A stretch of DNA of 12,129 bases. It comes from Propionibacteriaceae bacterium. Lineage in GTDB: Bacteria > Actinomycetota > Actinomycetes > Propionibacteriales > Propionibacteriaceae. This document shows positions 1-6,735 of this stretch, piece by piece. Below the pieces are notes generated by a model, which did not search any database, was not told the origin of the DNA, and saw nothing but the letters and a program-made list of their open reading frames with translations. The position numbers and the translations under genes were made by a program. The stretch's first letter is position 1; each line of letters starts with the position of its first letter. Location: contig JAJTCL010000088.1 of assembly GCA_021323255.1 (NCBI GenBank), forward strand, positions 1 to 12,129, in the 5' to 3' direction.

Positions 1-308
1 GTCGGTTTGGGCACCTCGAGGTCGCTATGGGCGATCTCTTCGATCGACACATCGCGGAAGGTCAGGACCTTGGCGCTCTTCACGAAACGAGCGGGGCGGT
101 ACATGTCCCAGACCCAGGCATCGCCCATGGAGACCTCGTAGTAGACGTCACCGCCCTCGGTGCGCACCTTCAGGTCGACGGCATTGCAGAGGTAAAACCG
201 CCGCTCAGTCTCCACCGCGTAGGTGAAGATGCCGACAACGTCCTTGTACTCACGGTAGAGCTGGAGCTCCAGCTCACTCTCGTATTGTTCGAGGTCTTCA
301 GCACTCAT
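1..308 (-). CDS. DUF2469 family protein (3' end cut by window edge)
   Basis: The minus strand from the ATG at 306-308 gives about 102 codons, starting MSAEDLEQYESELELQLYRE and ending …SDLEVPKP at the window edge. The tyrosine- and acid-rich sequence, with motifs such as YREYKDVVGIF, ETERRFYLCN and GDAWVWDMYRPARF, matches the small actinobacterial DUF2469 family, which usually lies directly after rnhB. The family is only slightly longer than this, so few residues are missing. The start overlaps the rnhB stop by 11 nt (ATGAGTGCTGA), which suggests translational coupling. I know of no established biochemical function. The family call is confident; the role is unknown. Confidence 0.85.
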   Translation of the reverse strand, partial: MSAEDLEQYESELELQLYREYKDVVGIFTYAVETERRFYLCNAVDLKVRTEGGDVYYEVSMGDAWVWDMYRPARFVKSAKVLTFRDVSIEEIAHSDLEVPKP

Positions 309-1023
309 CGACATCACTCGCGGCTGAGGCCGGAAGGTGCTCCGCTGCTGTGTCCCATGGCGCATCGACTCTAGTCGTTCGGGAGACGTTCACGAAGCGC
401 ATCCGGTGGGTGGCAGAGGGACCGTACGCATCCAGCTTCTCCTGGTGCAGTGGCGTGCAGTAGCCCTTGTGCTCCTTGAACTCGTACTCGGGATAGAGCC
501 GGTCCAGTTCGCACATGATCCGGTCTCGAGTGACCTTGGCAATGATCGATGCGGCCGCAACGCACGCCACCACCTGATCGCCCTTCCAGACGGCAAGTCC
601 TGGAGTGCCGAGGCCATCAACACTGAACCCGTCGGTCAGCACGTACATCGGCGGCACGTCGAGTCGCAACAAGGCCATGCGCAGGGCCATCACGTTGGCG
701 ACGTGCATGCCGAGCGCGTCACACTCCGCGGGCTCGATACATGCCACCGCCCAGGCCACCGCCTTCTCGGTGATCTCGCGATACAACCGCTCACGCTGCA
801 ACGCCGTCAGCAGCTTGGAGTCTTTCAGCCCGGCAATCTGCCGGGACTTGGCATCGCTCAGGATCACCGCGCCTGCCACGAGCGGGCCCGCGCAGGCTCC
901 GCGGCCAGCCTCATCCGCGCCGGCCACCGGATGAAGACCCATCCGCTGCAGCGCCCGTTCATAGCCGTAGATGCCGCTATTGCGCTTGACGAGGACCGGC
1001 GCGGCCGACTTGGCGGCGGGCAT
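298..1023 (-). CDS. rnhB: Ribonuclease HII
   Basis: This 241-residue protein cleaves the RNA strand of RNA–DNA hybrids and starts removal of single ribonucleotides from genomic DNA. The metal-binding acids are visible: D37-E38 in GADEAGRG, D131 in VLTDGF and D167 in the AAASIIAKVTRD segment. The motif order and length fit RNase HII rather than HI. The C-terminal 25 or so residues (ending SAASDVDEC) lie outside the core and are probably disordered. The ATG overlaps the upstream lepB stop as TGATG, and the rnhB stop overlaps the DUF2469 start, so this is an internal gene of a tightly coupled operon. Confidence 0.96.
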   Translation of the reverse strand: MPAAKSAAPVLVKRNSGIYGYERALQRMGLHPVAGADEAGRGACAGPLVAGAVILSDAKSRQIAGLKDSKLLTALQRERLYREITEKAVAWAVACIEPAECDALGMHVANVMALRMALLRLDVPPMYVLTDGFSVDGLGTPGLAVWKGDQVVACVAAASIIAKVTRDRIMCELDRLYPEYEFKEHKGYCTPLHQEKLDAYGPSATHRMRFVNVSRTTRVDAPWDTAAEHLPASAASDVDEC

Positions 1024-1844
1024 CAGCAGTTCACCCCCGCGGGCTTGATCACCGCTCTTTCGGGTGGCGGCTTCTTCGCGGCTGGTACCGCGGCAAAAGT
1101 CTCGGGCCGGTGCAGGCGTTCCGCGCGGTCGAATGGCGCCGCGATCGCAAAGGCTGGCCCAACGACAAGCGAGGTGGGAACGAACGCGACCTGGCCTTTG
1201 GCCTGACTCGTCGAGAGGTCGGAGAGATGGCAGCGCGAGTCGGCGCTGAGATCGCGGTGATCACCCATGACGAAGATCTTGTCTCTGGGAACAACGACTT
1301 CGAACCTGACTTCAGACGGCTTGACCTGGACTTCGTCAGGGTCGGTGTAGAGGTAGCTCCGCTCGTCAAGGGGATAGCCGTTGACGGTGATGCGGCCCTT
1401 AGCGGTGCAACAAACGACTCTGTCTCCGGGCATCCCGATGACCCGCTTGATCAGGTGACCAGGAGTGCTCTGGGTCGGTAGGCCGATGAACTCCAACACT
1501 TTGTCCCACGGCGGAGGATCAACGACTGGTTCCTCCTCCAGCCAGCCGCCTGGGTCGGAGAACACGACCACATCGCCACGCTGAAAGTCGGTGAGCTTCT
1601 GTACCACCACACGATCACCAACCAAAAGCGTGCTCTCCATCGACTGCGAAGGGATGATGAACATCTGCCCGACGAACGCGCGAAGCAGGGACGACACCAC
1701 CACTGCGCCAACCACCACGATAAGCAGTTCCCGAATGAATGCCCAGGCACGTTGACCGAGCGTCCTGGGCGGCAAGGCATGGTTATGGCTGGCTTCGTGA
1801 AGCGCCTCGCTGGGAGGCGCAGGAGGAGCCTTATGAGTGGTCAA
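1023..1844 (-). CDS. lepB: Type I signal peptidase (second of a tandem pair)
   Basis: This 273-residue membrane serine protease removes signal peptides from exported proteins on the outer face of the membrane. One transmembrane helix (about residues 38-57) precedes the catalytic serine S68 in IPSQSME. The general-base lysine is K133 in HLIKRVIG, and the conserved GDHRDLSADSR box starts near residue 194. The start is TTG at 1842-1844, overlapping the stop of the upstream lepB (TTGA). A GAGG lies 7 nt before it, and no ATG or GTG lies before the membrane helix, so a TTG start coupled to the upstream gene is the best choice. A cluster of signal peptidase genes between rplS and rnhB is known from Streptomyces (sipW-Z). 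The CC pair after the lysine box (DRVVCC) is shared with its neighbour. Confidence 0.94.
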   Translation of the reverse strand: MTTHKAPPAPPSEALHEASHNHALPPRTLGQRAWAFIRELLIVVVGAVVVSSLLRAFVGQMFIIPSQSMESTLLVGDRVVVQKLTDFQRGDVVVFSDPGGWLEEEPVVDPPPWDKVLEFIGLPTQSTPGHLIKRVIGMPGDRVVCCTAKGRITVNGYPLDERSYLYTDPDEVQVKPSEVRFEVVVPRDKIFVMGDHRDLSADSRCHLSDLSTSQAKGQVAFVPTSLVVGPAFAIAAPFDRAERLHRPETFAAVPAAKKPPPERAVIKPAGVNC

Positions 1845-2689
1845 CAGCTGGCCTCAGGTCCGGCGGTGATCTTTGTTATGTCTGGCGCCGGTTGGATGCC
1901 GGGCGGGACGGTGTCAAAGGTATCCGGACTTGGCAAGCGGTGCCGGCGGTCGAATGGCCAAACGACGACAATTGCACGGCCAACGACCGAATCTTGGGAC
2001 ACGAATGCATTCTGACCCTTCGCGAGGCCGCCTTGCACGTCATTGAGGTGGCACCGCGAGTCGCGGCTGTGATCACGGTTGTCCCCCATCACGAACAGAT
2101 GGTCTTTCGGGACGACTACATCGAACTCAATGGCCGATGGCTGGGTGGATGTGCCGTCCGCTCCGATGACCAAGTAGGAGGTCTCATCGAGCGGCTGGCC
2201 GTTGACCGTCACACGATCGGCATCATCGCAGCACGTCACACGATCCCTCGGCAGGCCGATCACCCGCTTGATCAGATGCTCAGTGCCGGTGTTGGGCAGC
2301 ACGCCGACAAACTCCAGGGCTCTTCCGATCGGACCACGCTCAGGCACGGCTGGGCCGGTGAACCAGCCCCCAGGGTCTGTGAAGACGATGATCTGGCCAC
2401 GTTTGACCGAGCTGAGCTTCTCTACGACGACCCGGTCGTTGATCTGAAGCGTGTTCTCCATCGAGACGGATGGGATGAGGAACATCTGACCCACAAACCC
2501 ACGCAACAGCGAGGCCACGACGAGCGCGCCGACGACGACAACAGTCAATTCCTTGAAGAAAGCCAGCACATGCTGGCCAAACGTCAGGTGTTCTGGGTCG
2601 GAATCTTCTGATTCGGCCCGATCCGGCTCGGGCTGGCTTCCCGGCTGCAACGCGCGCCGCGGCGTCGCCTTCCCCCACCGGTACGCCAT
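1841..2689 (-). CDS. lepB: Type I signal peptidase (first of a tandem pair)
   Basis: This 282-residue signal peptidase I is a paralogue of the next gene. The first 40 or so residues are polar and charged, presumably cytoplasmic. A single membrane helix (about 47-65) leads to the catalytic serine S76 in IPSVSMEN. The catalytic lysine is K141 in HLIKRVIGLP, and the GDNRDHSRDSR box follows. The ATG at 2687-2689 lies 16 nt after rplS. The ribosome-binding site is weak, so coupling to rplS translation is likely. The two proteases share every catalytic box but differ in the insertion around residues 107-130 and in the termini, which suggests an old duplication with possible substrate partition. Both end in cysteine, for no known reason. 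Confidence 0.94.
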   Translation of the reverse strand: MAYRWGKATPRRALQPGSQPEPDRAESEDSDPEHLTFGQHVLAFFKELTVVVVGALVVASLLRGFVGQMFLIPSVSMENTLQINDRVVVEKLSSVKRGQIIVFTDPGGWFTGPAVPERGPIGRALEFVGVLPNTGTEHLIKRVIGLPRDRVTCCDDADRVTVNGQPLDETSYLVIGADGTSTQPSAIEFDVVVPKDHLFVMGDNRDHSRDSRCHLNDVQGGLAKGQNAFVSQDSVVGRAIVVVWPFDRRHRLPSPDTFDTVPPGIQPAPDITKITAGPEASC

Positions 2690-2705
2690 CTCGGACTACC
2701 AGTGA

Positions 2706-3059
2706 TCAGCTGGCGTGGCGCTTTTCCTTGATCTTGGCCGCCTTGCCGCGCAGCCCCCGCAGGTAGTAGAGCTTTGCCCGGCGTACGTCGCCGCGGCGTT
2801 CCACCTCGATCTTGTCGATGATCGGGCTGTGCAGCGGGAACGTACGCTCCACGCCGACCCCGAAACTCACCTTGCGGACGGTGAATGCTTCCCGGATGCC
2901 GTCACCTGCCCGAGAGATCACTACACCGGTGAAGACCTGGATTCTGGAACGCGTGCCCTCAACGACCTTGACGTGCACCTTGACGGTATCGCCTGGGCGG
3001 AAGGCGGGAATATCACTGCGCAGTGATGCTTGATCGAGCTCGTGAATGAGCTTGCTCAT
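2706..3059 (-). CDS. rplS: 50S ribosomal protein L19
   Basis: This 117-residue protein (MSKLIHELDQASLRSDIPAF…) sits at the 30S–50S interface. Family hallmarks are FRPGDTVKVHVKVVEG, SRIQVFTGVVISR, FPLHSPIIDKIEV and the basic end RRAKLYYLRGLRGKAAKIKE. The start is ATG 3057-3059, with GAGGAA about 6 nt upstream. The open frame continues further upstream, but that part does not resemble L19. In many bacteria rplS directly follows trmD; here more than 7 kb of respiratory genes separate them, so rplS must have its own promoter in the 3060-3392 gap. Confidence 0.97.
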   Translation of the reverse strand: MSKLIHELDQASLRSDIPAFRPGDTVKVHVKVVEGTRSRIQVFTGVVISRAGDGIREAFTVRKVSFGVGVERTFPLHSPIIDKIEVERRGDVRRAKLYYLRGLRGKAAKIKEKRHAS

Positions 3060-3076
3060 GAGACGTTCCTCGCCAG

Positions 3077-3142
3077 TGCCACAGGTCACTACGCTCGTAC
3101 ATCCAGTTGAAACCTCCCGCCGCGAACATTCCCCCTGTGGCA
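3077..3142 (-). promoter_or_regulatory. Possible structured 5' leader of rplS
   Basis: TGCCACAGG at 3077-3085 and CCTGTGGCA at 3134-3142 are exact reverse complements, 48 nt apart. In the rplS transcript they would close a large loop whose 3' arm ends just upstream of the GAGGAA ribosome-binding site. Ribosomal protein leaders often autoregulate through such structures, but I do not recognise this as a described L19 leader. The pairing is seen; the function is inferred. Confidence 0.35.
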
Positions 3143-3241
3143 GGTGTCGGATAGCAGGACGGCAGCCGTCAAGTCTGCCACATCCGAGGAGGCAGGACGA
3201 AATCGCCACCGGCCGCGGGCTGGTCGAGGCCGCTGCCAGAG

Positions 3242-3255
3242 GTTATCTGGATAAC
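3242..3255. promoter_or_regulatory. Inverted repeat, candidate operator upstream of frdA
   Basis: GTTATC-TG-GATAAC is a perfect 6-bp inverted repeat with a 2-bp spacer, a size and symmetry typical of a dimeric regulator site. It lies 138 nt before the frdA start and about 60-70 nt before the TATAGA element at 3312-3317, a position that would suit an activator. It does not match the FNR or CRP consensus sequences I know, so the regulator is unidentified. Confidence 0.4.
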
Positions 3256-3392
3256 AGAAACCGGACGGCACGGTGGAAGACTCCTCTCCCCGCTGCCTGA
3301 TCTGTTCGGGGTATAGAGTTCCACGACGGCGACGTACATCAGAAGGTCAGAATGCATGCCGCGGAGGACGCTCGTGGACGAGGAGTTTGGTG

Positions 3393-5141
3393 GTGAGTGA
3401 AGGCGTGGCTGCGGCCCACGACGTATTGCTCGTGGGCGGCGGGGCCGCCGGGCTGCGGGCAGCGATCGCCATCGCGGAGAGCAATCCCAGCCTCAGCGTG
3501 GCCGTGGTCTCGAAGGTCTATCCGATGCGCAGCCACACGGTCTCCGCCGAGGGCGGTGCGGCCGGCGCCTTTGCCGAGGACGACACTCTTGATGAGCACG
3601 CCTACGACACCGTCTCAGGCAGCGATTGGCTCTGCGACCAGGACGCGGTGGAGGCGTTCGTGCAGGAGGCTCCCCGCGAGTTGCTGCAGCTCGAGCATTG
3701 GGGCTGTCCATGGAGCCGCCAACCGGACGGGCACATCGCGGTACGCGCCTTCGGCGGAATGAAGAACATGCGCACTTGGTTCGCGGCGGACAAGACCGGC
3801 TTCCACATGCTGCACACGCTCTTCCAGACGTCACTGAAATATGCAGACCTCACTCGATACGACGAATGGTTCGTTTCCCGGCTCCTCGTCGACGACGGCC
3901 GGGTACATGGAGTCGTGGCGATCGAACTCAGAACCGGCCGGATCGAGGCCATCACCGCAAAGTCGGTCGTGCTGTGCAATGGCGGTTCCGGCAAGGTCTT
4001 CCCCTACACCACCAACGCCGCCATCTGCACCGGCGACGGCATGGCGCTGGCCTACCGGGCAGGTGCGCCGCTCAAGGACATGGAGTTCGTCCAATACCAT
4101 CCCACCGGACTCCCGTTCACGGGCATCCTCATTACCGAGGCGGCGCGCGCCGAAGGTGGCTGGCTGCTCAACAAGGACGGCTACCGCTACCTACAGGACT
4201 ACGACCTGGGCACGCCTGAGCCCACGCCAGTGCTTCGCAGCATGGAGCTCGGACCGCGGGACCGGCTATCGCAAGCCTTCGTACAAGAAGTCGAGAAGGG
4301 GCGCACGGTCGAGTCGCCGTACGGGCCGATCGTTCATCTCGACCTGCGCCACCTGGGCGCGAAGCTGATCGATATCAAGCTTCCCATGGTGCGTGAGCTG
4401 TGTCTGAAGTACGAGCGCATCGACCCCGTCAAGGACCTGATCCCCGTCCGTCCGGTGGTGCACTACATGATGGGCGGTGTACATACCGACATCAATGGCG
4501 CGACGCCCATCGAAGGGCTCTTCGCGGCCGGCGAAACCGCCTGCGTGACCATCAATGGCGCGAACCGGCTTGGGTCCAACTCGCTGCCGGAGTGTCTGGT
4601 CTTTGGTGCCCGGGCGGGCAGGGCTGCTGCGGAGTACGCGGCGAGTGCCCAGCGGCCACCCCCCGTGGTCATGCAACAGGTCGAAGACGAAATACGGCGG
4701 ATCGATCAGATGCGGAGGCCTGAGCGTGGTTCTGAGCGGATCGCCGACATCCGCGAGGAGATGCAGTCGACCATGGAGGACAGTGCAGGGATCTTCCGCT
4801 CCGGCGAATCGCTGAGCAAGGGCTCCGATCGGCTGGCCGAGTTGCAACAGCGACTCGAGCGCGTCCAGCTCCATGACGAAACCCAGGTGTTCAACACCGA
4901 GTTGGTCACTGCGCTCGAGCTAGCCAACATGCTCGATATCGCCGAAACGATCTTGCAGTCGGCACTGCAACGCGAGGAGTCGCGGGGCGCCCACCAGCGC
5001 ACCGACTTCACTACACGCGACGACACCCGCTTCCTCGACCACGCGCTGGCCTACCGGGACGCGGACGGTGCAGTCAGGATTGAGCGGTCGCCGGTAACGA
5101 TCACACGATGGCCACCCGGCGAGCGGGTGTACGGGAGGTAG
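3393..5141 (+). CDS. frdA: Fumarate reductase flavoprotein subunit
   Basis: This 582-residue catalytic subunit reduces fumarate to succinate on the cytoplasmic side of the membrane complex. The FAD dinucleotide fold is GGGAAGLRAA (from about residue 15). The histidine for covalent FAD is H48 in RSHTVSAEGGAA. The substrate-site box HPTGLP starts at H236, followed by ITEAARAEGG, and the capping and active-site region VRPVVHYMMGG and NGANRLGSNSL follow. It ends with the helical C-terminal domain and the ESRGAHQRTDF motif. The start is set at GTG 3393, with GAGGAG 7 nt upstream; GTG 3390 is the alternative. The frame is open back to 3273, but those residues resemble nothing in the family. The length fits E. 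coli and mycobacterial FrdA. It opens the frdABCD operon, divergent from rplS. Confidence 0.95.
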   Translation: MSEGVAAAHDVLLVGGGAAGLRAAIAIAESNPSLSVAVVSKVYPMRSHTVSAEGGAAGAFAEDDTLDEHAYDTVSGSDWLCDQDAVEAFVQEAPRELLQLEHWGCPWSRQPDGHIAVRAFGGMKNMRTWFAADKTGFHMLHTLFQTSLKYADLTRYDEWFVSRLLVDDGRVHGVVAIELRTGRIEAITAKSVVLCNGGSGKVFPYTTNAAICTGDGMALAYRAGAPLKDMEFVQYHPTGLPFTGILITEAARAEGGWLLNKDGYRYLQDYDLGTPEPTPVLRSMELGPRDRLSQAFVQEVEKGRTVESPYGPIVHLDLRHLGAKLIDIKLPMVRELCLKYERIDPVKDLIPVRPVVHYMMGGVHTDINGATPIEGLFAAGETACVTINGANRLGSNSLPECLVFGARAGRAAAEYAASAQRPPPVVMQQVEDEIRRIDQMRRPERGSERIADIREEMQSTMEDSAGIFRSGESLSKGSDRLAELQQRLERVQLHDETQVFNTELVTALELANMLDIAETILQSALQREESRGAHQRTDFTTRDDTRFLDHALAYRDADGAVRIERSPVTITRWPPGERVYGR

Positions 5142-5149
5142 CTCAGGAG

Positions 5150-5890
5150 ATGGCCGACAGCATCCAGATGAACGTGACCCGGTACGACCCGGATCAGGAT
5201 TCCGCGCCGACCGTAGCCAGATACGAGGTGCCGCTGAGGAAGGACTGGGCGATCCTCGACGGACTGAACTACATCAAGGACCACGTCGACGGGAGCCTGT
5301 CGTATCGCTGGTCGTGCCGGATGGGCATCTGTGGCAGCTGCGGAATGAACATCGACGGAGAGCCGAAATTGACCTGTGCCGCATTCCTCAGCGACTATGC
5401 ACCTGGGCCGATTCGGGTCGAGCCGCTGAGCAACTTCCCGGTCGCCCGTGATCTTGTCGTCGACATCGGCGACTTTATGGAGAAGCTGCCACGGGTCAAG
5501 CCGTGGATCGTCCGGGACGACGTCACGGTGATCGACGGCGAATACCTCCAGACCCCGGAGGAGCTGGAGGAGTACAAGCAGTTCAGCAACTGCATCAACT
5601 GCATGCTCTGCTACGCCGCCTGCCCGATCTACGGCCTGGAACCGGACTTCATCGGCCCAGCCGCCATCGCCCTAGCCGAGCGGTACGACCTTGACTCTCG
5701 TGATCGGGGACAGCGCGAACGCCTTGACATCCTCATCGAGAAGGAGGGCGTGTGGGGGTGCACCTTTGTCGGCGAGTGCACGAAGGTATGCCCCAAGCAT
5801 GTCGACCCGGCAGGTGCCATCCAGCGATACAAGCTCAAGGCCGCGCAGGAGAACGTGATGGCGTTCCTGCTCCCGCGAGGTACGCGATGA
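5150..5890 (+). CDS. frdB: Fumarate reductase iron-sulfur subunit
   Basis: This 246-residue subunit carries electrons from the quinol site to FrdA through three clusters. The [2Fe-2S] ligands are C56, C61, C64 and C76 in SCRMGICGSCG…TC. The [4Fe-4S]/[3Fe-4S] ligands are C148, C151, C154 and C158 in CINCMLCYAACP, and C204, C210 and C214 in CTFVGECTKVCP. These positions almost coincide with E. coli FrdB. The start ATG at 5150 lies 8 nt after frdA, with GGGAGG 11 nt upstream. An in-frame ATG at 5108 would add 14 residues and overlap frdA, but gives an N-terminus longer than the family. The stop overlaps the frdC start as ATGA. Confidence 0.95.
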   Translation: MADSIQMNVTRYDPDQDSAPTVARYEVPLRKDWAILDGLNYIKDHVDGSLSYRWSCRMGICGSCGMNIDGEPKLTCAAFLSDYAPGPIRVEPLSNFPVARDLVVDIGDFMEKLPRVKPWIVRDDVTVIDGEYLQTPEELEEYKQFSNCINCMLCYAACPIYGLEPDFIGPAAIALAERYDLDSRDRGQRERLDILIEKEGVWGCTFVGECTKVCPKHVDPAGAIQRYKLKAAQENVMAFLLPRGTR

Positions 5891-6354
5891 GTGCACCGAC
5901 GACCTACCGTCAGCCGGTGTCCAGGTTGTGGTGGCTCAAGAAGCGGACGTATTTCCTGTTTGTCATGCGGGAGCTCAGTAGCGTCTTCGTGGCGTGGTTC
6001 GCGGTATTCCTGATGATCATGGTCGTTGCCATCGGACGTGGCGAAGCGTCCTACCAGAGCTTCCTGAGCTGGGCCGCCTCACCAATCGTCGTTGTGGTGA
6101 ACATTGTGGCCCTGGCCTTCCTGGTGTTGCACACGGTGACGTGGTTCGCACTCACCCCGCAGGCGATGGTGGTTCGGGGGCCCGGGGGGCGATGGGTGCC
6201 GCGCATCAAGGAGGTGAGCGTCGCTGGCCGTCGCGTGCCGGCGGCGACCGTGGTGCGGGTCGGCGGCCGGGTACCGGCGGGTATGGTGATCGCCTCGCAG
6301 TACGCGGGACTGATCGTGGTTTCCGCATTCGTCGTCTGGTTGGTGCTCAGGTGA
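5887..6354 (+). CDS. frdC: Fumarate reductase membrane anchor subunit C
   Basis: This 155-residue protein is one of two haem-free anchors that form the quinol site with FrdD. Three membrane helices are visible (about 32-49, 66-88 and 139-154). Residues E29 (MRELS), H82 and W86 (LHTVTWF) fall at the same numbers as the E. coli FrdC quinone-site residues I recall. The family is usually 125-131 residues long. The excess lies between helices 2 and 3, where GRWVP (101-105), GRRVP (114-118) and GRVP (127-130) recur at about 13-residue spacing, as if a short segment had been duplicated. The start overlaps the frdB stop (ATGA), and the stop overlaps the frdD start (GTGA). Confidence 0.92.
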   Translation: MSAPTTYRQPVSRLWWLKKRTYFLFVMRELSSVFVAWFAVFLMIMVVAIGRGEASYQSFLSWAASPIVVVVNIVALAFLVLHTVTWFALTPQAMVVRGPGGRWVPRIKEVSVAGRRVPAATVVRVGGRVPAGMVIASQYAGLIVVSAFVVWLVLR

Positions 6355-6698
6355 CCAAGCGGCACCTCGAGCCGCTGCTGTGGCTGTTGTTCAGCGGGGG
6401 CGGCGTGATGGCGGCAGTGTTCCTGCCCATCCTGGTCGTGCTGTTCGGCCTCGCTATCCCCCTAGGGTGGGTGCAGCCCGACTACAACCACCTGCACGCC
6501 GTTGTCAGCCACTGGCTCACCCGGCTGGTCCTGCTAGGTCTGTTCGTCGTCATGCTGTTCCATGCGGCGCACCGGTTCAGGTTCACTCTCTACGACGGAC
6601 TCCAGCTCAGGGGATTCGCGACGCCGATTGCCGTATTGTGCTACGGCGCCGCGCTTGTCGGCTCTCTCGCCGCCCTGGTAATCGTCTTAACTGTCTGA
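6351..6698 (+). CDS. frdD: Fumarate reductase membrane anchor subunit D
   Basis: This 115-residue protein is the second anchor of the quinol:fumarate reductase. Three hydrophobic helices are seen (about 9-38, 56-75 and 92-114), with the family motif FHAAHRFRF after the second helix and the opening EPLLWLLFSGGG. The start is GTG in the GTGA overlap with frdC, so the two anchors are translationally coupled. Length and motifs match mycobacterial and enterobacterial FrdD. It ends the operon, converging on sdhB. Confidence 0.92.
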   Translation: MTKRHLEPLLWLLFSGGGVMAAVFLPILVVLFGLAIPLGWVQPDYNHLHAVVSHWLTRLVLLGLFVVMLFHAAHRFRFTLYDGLQLRGFATPIAVLCYGAALVGSLAALVIVLTV

Positions 6699-6710
6699 CC
6701 GCCACCGCCA

Positions 6711-6732
6711 GGCAGCGCCAGGCGTCGCTGCC
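6711..6732. terminator. Hairpin between convergent frdD and sdhB
   Basis: GGCAGCG at 6711-6717 pairs perfectly with CGCTGCC at 6726-6732 across an 8-nt loop, in the 37 nt gap between two converging operons. There is no T-tract on either strand, so it would be a bidirectional, I-shaped terminator of the kind proposed for actinobacteria. The structure is seen; its activity is inferred. Confidence 0.45.
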
Positions 6733-6735
6733 ATG

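Larger units (their letters stand above)
3060..3392. other. Divergent intergenic control region between rplS and frdA
   Basis: This 333 nt stretch has no convincing gene. It must hold the rplS promoter (minus) and the frdABCD promoter (plus). It contains a 9-bp long-range inverted repeat in the rplS leader (3077-3085 with 3134-3142), a 13-bp odd palindrome GACGGCAGCCGTC at 3158-3170, and a 14-bp inverted repeat at 3242-3255. On the minus strand TTGACG (3166-3171) could be a -35 box for rplS, but I see no good -10 at 17 nt. On the plus strand TATAGA at 3312-3317 could be a -10 for frdA, but no -35 accompanies it. The promoters are therefore not pinned down. Confidence 0.6.

Noticed and set aside
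337..1206. Plus-strand open frame of 289 codons opposite rnhB.
   Set aside because: It is antisense to a confident RNase HII gene and has no family resemblance.
1739..2611. Plus-strand open frame of 290 codons opposite the first lepB.
   Set aside because: It lies antisense to a clear signal peptidase gene, has no recognisable motif, and the composition explains its length.
3273..3392. Upstream extension of frdA to an ATG at 3273.
   Set aside because: The extra 40 residues are arginine- and cysteine-rich and unlike any FrdA; GTG 3393 has a good GAGGAG and gives the normal length.
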